Shown: piece after piece, positions 4,033 through 5,968 of the stretch
Layout: each line of letters begins with the position of its first letter
How positions within the stretch are numbered: position 1 is the first letter of the stretch
From: Clostridiales bacterium
Lineage (GTDB): Bacteria > Bacillota > Clostridia > Oscillospirales > CAG-382
Assembly (NCBI GenBank): GCA_003343885.1
Contig: QAKH01000015.1
Span: forward strand, 1 to 5,968
Direction: 5' to 3'
Length of the DNA: 5,968 nt
Notes under the pieces: model-generated
What the model saw: the letters and a program-made list of their open reading frames with translations, nothing else
Databases searched by the model: none
Told to the model about the DNA's origin: nothing
Translations under genes and position numbers: made by a program

Positions 4033-5814
4033 ATGAAGACAAATGTTTCACGTGAAACAATATACCATGAAACCCGGTTTTGTGTAATAGGCGGAGGACT
4101 CGCAGGTATGAGCGCCGCCATTGCCGCAGCAAGAAAAGGAATTAAAACTATCCTTGTTCAGGAGCGCCCAATGCTCGGAGGCAACGCCTCAAGCGAAATC
4201 AGAATGTGGGTAAGAGGCGCAAACGGCAAAAACGACAAGGAAACGGGCATTATCAGTGAGCTTGACTTGGAAAATGCATATAAAAATCCGTATATGAACT
4301 TTTCATTGTGGGACAGCGTAATGTACGGTGCTGCGGTGCGTGAGAAAAATCTTACACTTATGCTCAATACAACCTGTATCGACGCAAGTGCCGAAAACGG
4401 CAAAATCAGCACCGTAACATGCTGGCAGATGACAACATATACTTTCCACACAATCAAGGCGCAGATATTTGCCGATTGTTCCGGCGACAGCGTACTTGCT
4501 CCGCTTGTCGGCGCAAAGTGGACAAAGGGCAGGGAGGCGCGCGCTGAATACGGCGAAAGCATTGCTCCGGAACAGGCGGATCTCAAAACTATGGGAATGT
4601 CCTGCTTAATACAGGCAAGACAGCGTGAGAGAAAAGTTGAGTTTATTAAACCTGAGTGGGCATATACATATGAAAGCGACGCAGAACTGCCAAGCAGAGG
4701 ACATTCGCTAAAGCACACAACTACTAATTTCTGGTGGATGGAACTCGGCGGGGAAGACGACAGCATAAAAGATACGGAAAAGCTGCGTCACGAGCTTCTG
4801 AAAATTGCTTTGGGCGTATGGGACCATATCAAAAATCACGGCGATCACGGAGCGGATAACTGGGACCTCGAATGGGTAGGATTTTTGCCCGGAAAGCGTG
4901 AAAGCCGCAGATATATAGGCGCTCACGTTCTCACTCAGAATGATGTTGAATCGGGCGGACAGTTTGAGGACATTGCCGCATACGGCGGCTGGACCATGGA
5001 CGACCACAATCCGGCAGGATACCGTTATTTCGGCGAGCCGACAATTCACCATCCGGCGCCGTCGCCATACGGTATACCGTTCAGGAGCATGTATTCGGTA
5101 AATATCGAAAATCTGATGTTTGCCGGGCGCAATATCAGCGCAACGCACTCGGCTCTCTCATCGACAAGAGTTATGGCAACCTGCGCCATAATCGGTCAGG
5201 CAGTCGGAAACGGGGCGGCGCTTTGCTGCAAGTATTCCTGCAAGCCGGACGACGTGTATAAATATCATCTTGACGAGCTTCAAGACGAAATATTGTTCGA
5301 CGGATGCTATCTTCCTACAAAAAGCCGCAAAATACCGAAATGCACCCTTGAAGCGAAAAGCAATCTTACAGACGAGCAAAAGGCGCTTCTCTTTAACGGA
5401 AACGAACGTCCGGACAAAAACGACGCGGTAAATTATATAACCTTGGATAACGGAGGTTTTATAGAATACAAATTTACCGAGCCTGTAAAGGGAACAGCAC
5501 GTCTTGTGCTGGATCTCGATTATTCACGCAATTCCGTAAGCGACGACGGAGAATACAAGCGTTATTCCATGCGCTGCAACGAGCCTTTAGCGCTGAAGCC
5601 ATTGAAAATGCCGGCAAATCTTGCGAAAAAGGTGCGTGTTTCGGCAATTACTTCGTCAGGAGAAGAAATTGAGCTGTATAACGCCGAAAATAATTACCGC
5701 CATTTGATTTTTGCCGACACAGATACCGGGATTGTTTCTTTGAAAGCCGAATTCTTCGGAGCCTGGCAGTCCGAGCAGACAAACGTTTATTCCTTTGACC
5801 TTGTTCCTCGGTAA
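4033..5814 (+). CDS. FAD-dependent oxidoreductase, FAD_oxidored (pfam12831-like)
   Basis: This encodes 593 residues with no signal peptide or membrane span, so it is probably cytoplasmic. The Rossmann FAD motif is VIGGGLAGMSAA (18-29), with the acidic E44 after the second strand and the family-like GGNASSEIR (49-57). A second signature, DCSGDSVLAP (148-157), and the C-terminal FAD-contacting block LMFAGRNISATH with RVMATCAIIGQAVGNG (361-394) complete the fold. This layout is typical of pfam12831 proteins, whose substrates are mostly unknown; some occur in carbohydrate loci. Residues about 455-593 form an extra, probably beta-rich C-terminal domain that I cannot name. The N-terminus is an unusual add-on: codons 4-10 (NVSRETI) contain a parS site before the first Rossmann strand begins at about residue 15. 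It has its own -10 element and follows the M23 terminator, so it is a separate transcription unit. Confidence 0.85.
   Translation: MKTNVSRETIYHETRFCVIGGGLAGMSAAIAAARKGIKTILVQERPMLGGNASSEIRMWVRGANGKNDKETGIISELDLENAYKNPYMNFSLWDSVMYGAAVREKNLTLMLNTTCIDASAENGKISTVTCWQMTTYTFHTIKAQIFADCSGDSVLAPLVGAKWTKGREARAEYGESIAPEQADLKTMGMSCLIQARQRERKVEFIKPEWAYTYESDAELPSRGHSLKHTTTNFWWMELGGEDDSIKDTEKLRHELLKIALGVWDHIKNHGDHGADNWDLEWVGFLPGKRESRRYIGAHVLTQNDVESGGQFEDIAAYGGWTMDDHNPAGYRYFGEPTIHHPAPSPYGIPFRSMYSVNIENLMFAGRNISATHSALSSTRVMATCAIIGQAVGNGAALCCKYSCKPDDVYKYHLDELQDEILFDGCYLPTKSRKIPKCTLEAKSNLTDEQKALLFNGNERPDKNDAVNYITLDNGGFIEYKFTEPVKGTARLVLDLDYSRNSVSDDGEYKRYSMRCNEPLALKPLKMPANLAKKVRVSAITSSGEEIELYNAENNYRHLIFADTDTGIVSLKAEFFGAWQSEQTNVYSFDLVPR
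4044..4059. other. Second parS site, at the 5' end of the oxidoreductase gene
   Basis: This is the same perfect palindrome TGTTTCACGTGAAACA as at 2024-2039, exactly 2,020 bp away. It begins 11 bases after the A of the start codon, is read as VSRET in the same frame as the first site, and is followed by the same ATA. Together with the first site it indicates an origin-proximal parS cluster. ParB bound here would lie only about 45-60 bases downstream of the predicted transcription start. Confidence 0.93.
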
Positions 5815-5819
5815 TCATT

Positions 5820-5832
5820 ACAGCTTTGCTGT
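5820..5832 (+). terminator. Weak hairpin after the oxidoreductase gene
   Basis: ACAGC-TTT-GCTGT is a 5-bp hairpin starting six bases after the stop codon. It lacks an immediate T-run (TAATATTAAATTTC follows), so it is at best a poor terminator. Confidence 0.25.
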
Positions 5833-5852
5833 TAATATTAAATTTCTAAAAT

Positions 5853-5882
5853 TTGTATTTTTTAATAATGTTTTGTTATAAT
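5853..5882 (+). promoter_or_regulatory. Possible promoter at the right edge
   Basis: A perfect TATAAT (5877-5882) has TTGTAT (5853-5858) 18 nt upstream, only a half-match to TTGACA. The region is AT-rich, so chance is a concern. If real, it would drive a gene starting beyond the window; positions 5883-5968 contain no convincing start with a ribosome binding site. Confidence 0.4.
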
Positions 5883-5968
5883 CAACGAGCGGGGATGTAC
5901 TTTCATTAAATAAAATAATGGTTTTGTAAAGTTAAAATGAAAAAATAGCATAATGATTTCACAAAATT

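Noticed and set aside
2024..4059. Could the two identical palindromes be a transposon's ends, recombination sites or a CRISPR-like repeat?
   Set aside because: They are 16-bp palindromes matching parS exactly. The DNA between them is two ordinary genes and a spacer, with no target duplication, transposase or array.
4158..4766. 202-codon minus-strand open frame
   Set aside because: It is antisense to the well-supported FAD oxidoreductase, has no recognisable domain, and is rich in Ser/Leu as typical of antisense shadows.

Overview
The window looks like a chromosomal segment of a low-to-moderate-GC Gram-positive anaerobe (Bacillota, class Clostridia, probably of the Oscillospirales/Ruminococcaceae kind). 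The reasons are AGGAG-type ribosome binding sites, sigma-A style promoters, a DUF421 (YetF)/DUF4363 gene pair, a G5-M23 cell-wall peptidase, GC-rich intergenic hairpin repeats, and perfect copies of the Bacillus-type chromosomal parS site. The taxonomic placement is an inference from gene content.

Layout. Positions 1-434 hold no credible gene. They are packed with short perfect hairpins, including a repeat unit seen twice at an exact 76-nt period, with a third, partial copy cut by the left edge of the window. Next comes a leftward two-gene operon: a DUF421/YetF-type membrane protein (925-1617) followed by a small DUF4363 single-pass membrane protein (435-833). A divergent intergenic region (1618-1856) carries a good rightward promoter. 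The rightward gene 1857-3896 starts with TTG behind a strong Shine-Dalgarno sequence. It encodes a membrane-anchored G5-M23 peptidoglycan endopeptidase with a long, basic cytoplasmic N-terminus, and ends at a clear intrinsic terminator. After a short spacer with its own -10 element, gene 4033-5814 encodes an FAD-dependent oxidoreductase of the FAD_oxidored type (pfam12831-like). The last 154 bases are AT-rich, with a possible promoter for a gene beyond the window.

Main observation. Two perfect 16-bp palindromes TGTTTCACGTGAAACA, the ParB-binding parS sequence, lie 2,020 bp apart at 2024-2039 and 4044-4059. Each lies inside a protein-coding gene, in the same reading frame, so two unrelated proteins share the peptide NVSRETI near their N-termini. 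In Bacillota parS sites cluster around the replication origin, so the window is probably origin-proximal and would take part in ParB/SMC loading. No parA, parB, noc, rsmG or dnaA gene is visible here. The genes do not form one pathway: the two leftward genes are a conserved membrane pair, the M23 protein acts on the cell wall, and the oxidoreductase is metabolic with an unknown substrate. What links the two rightward genes is the embedded centromere-like sites.
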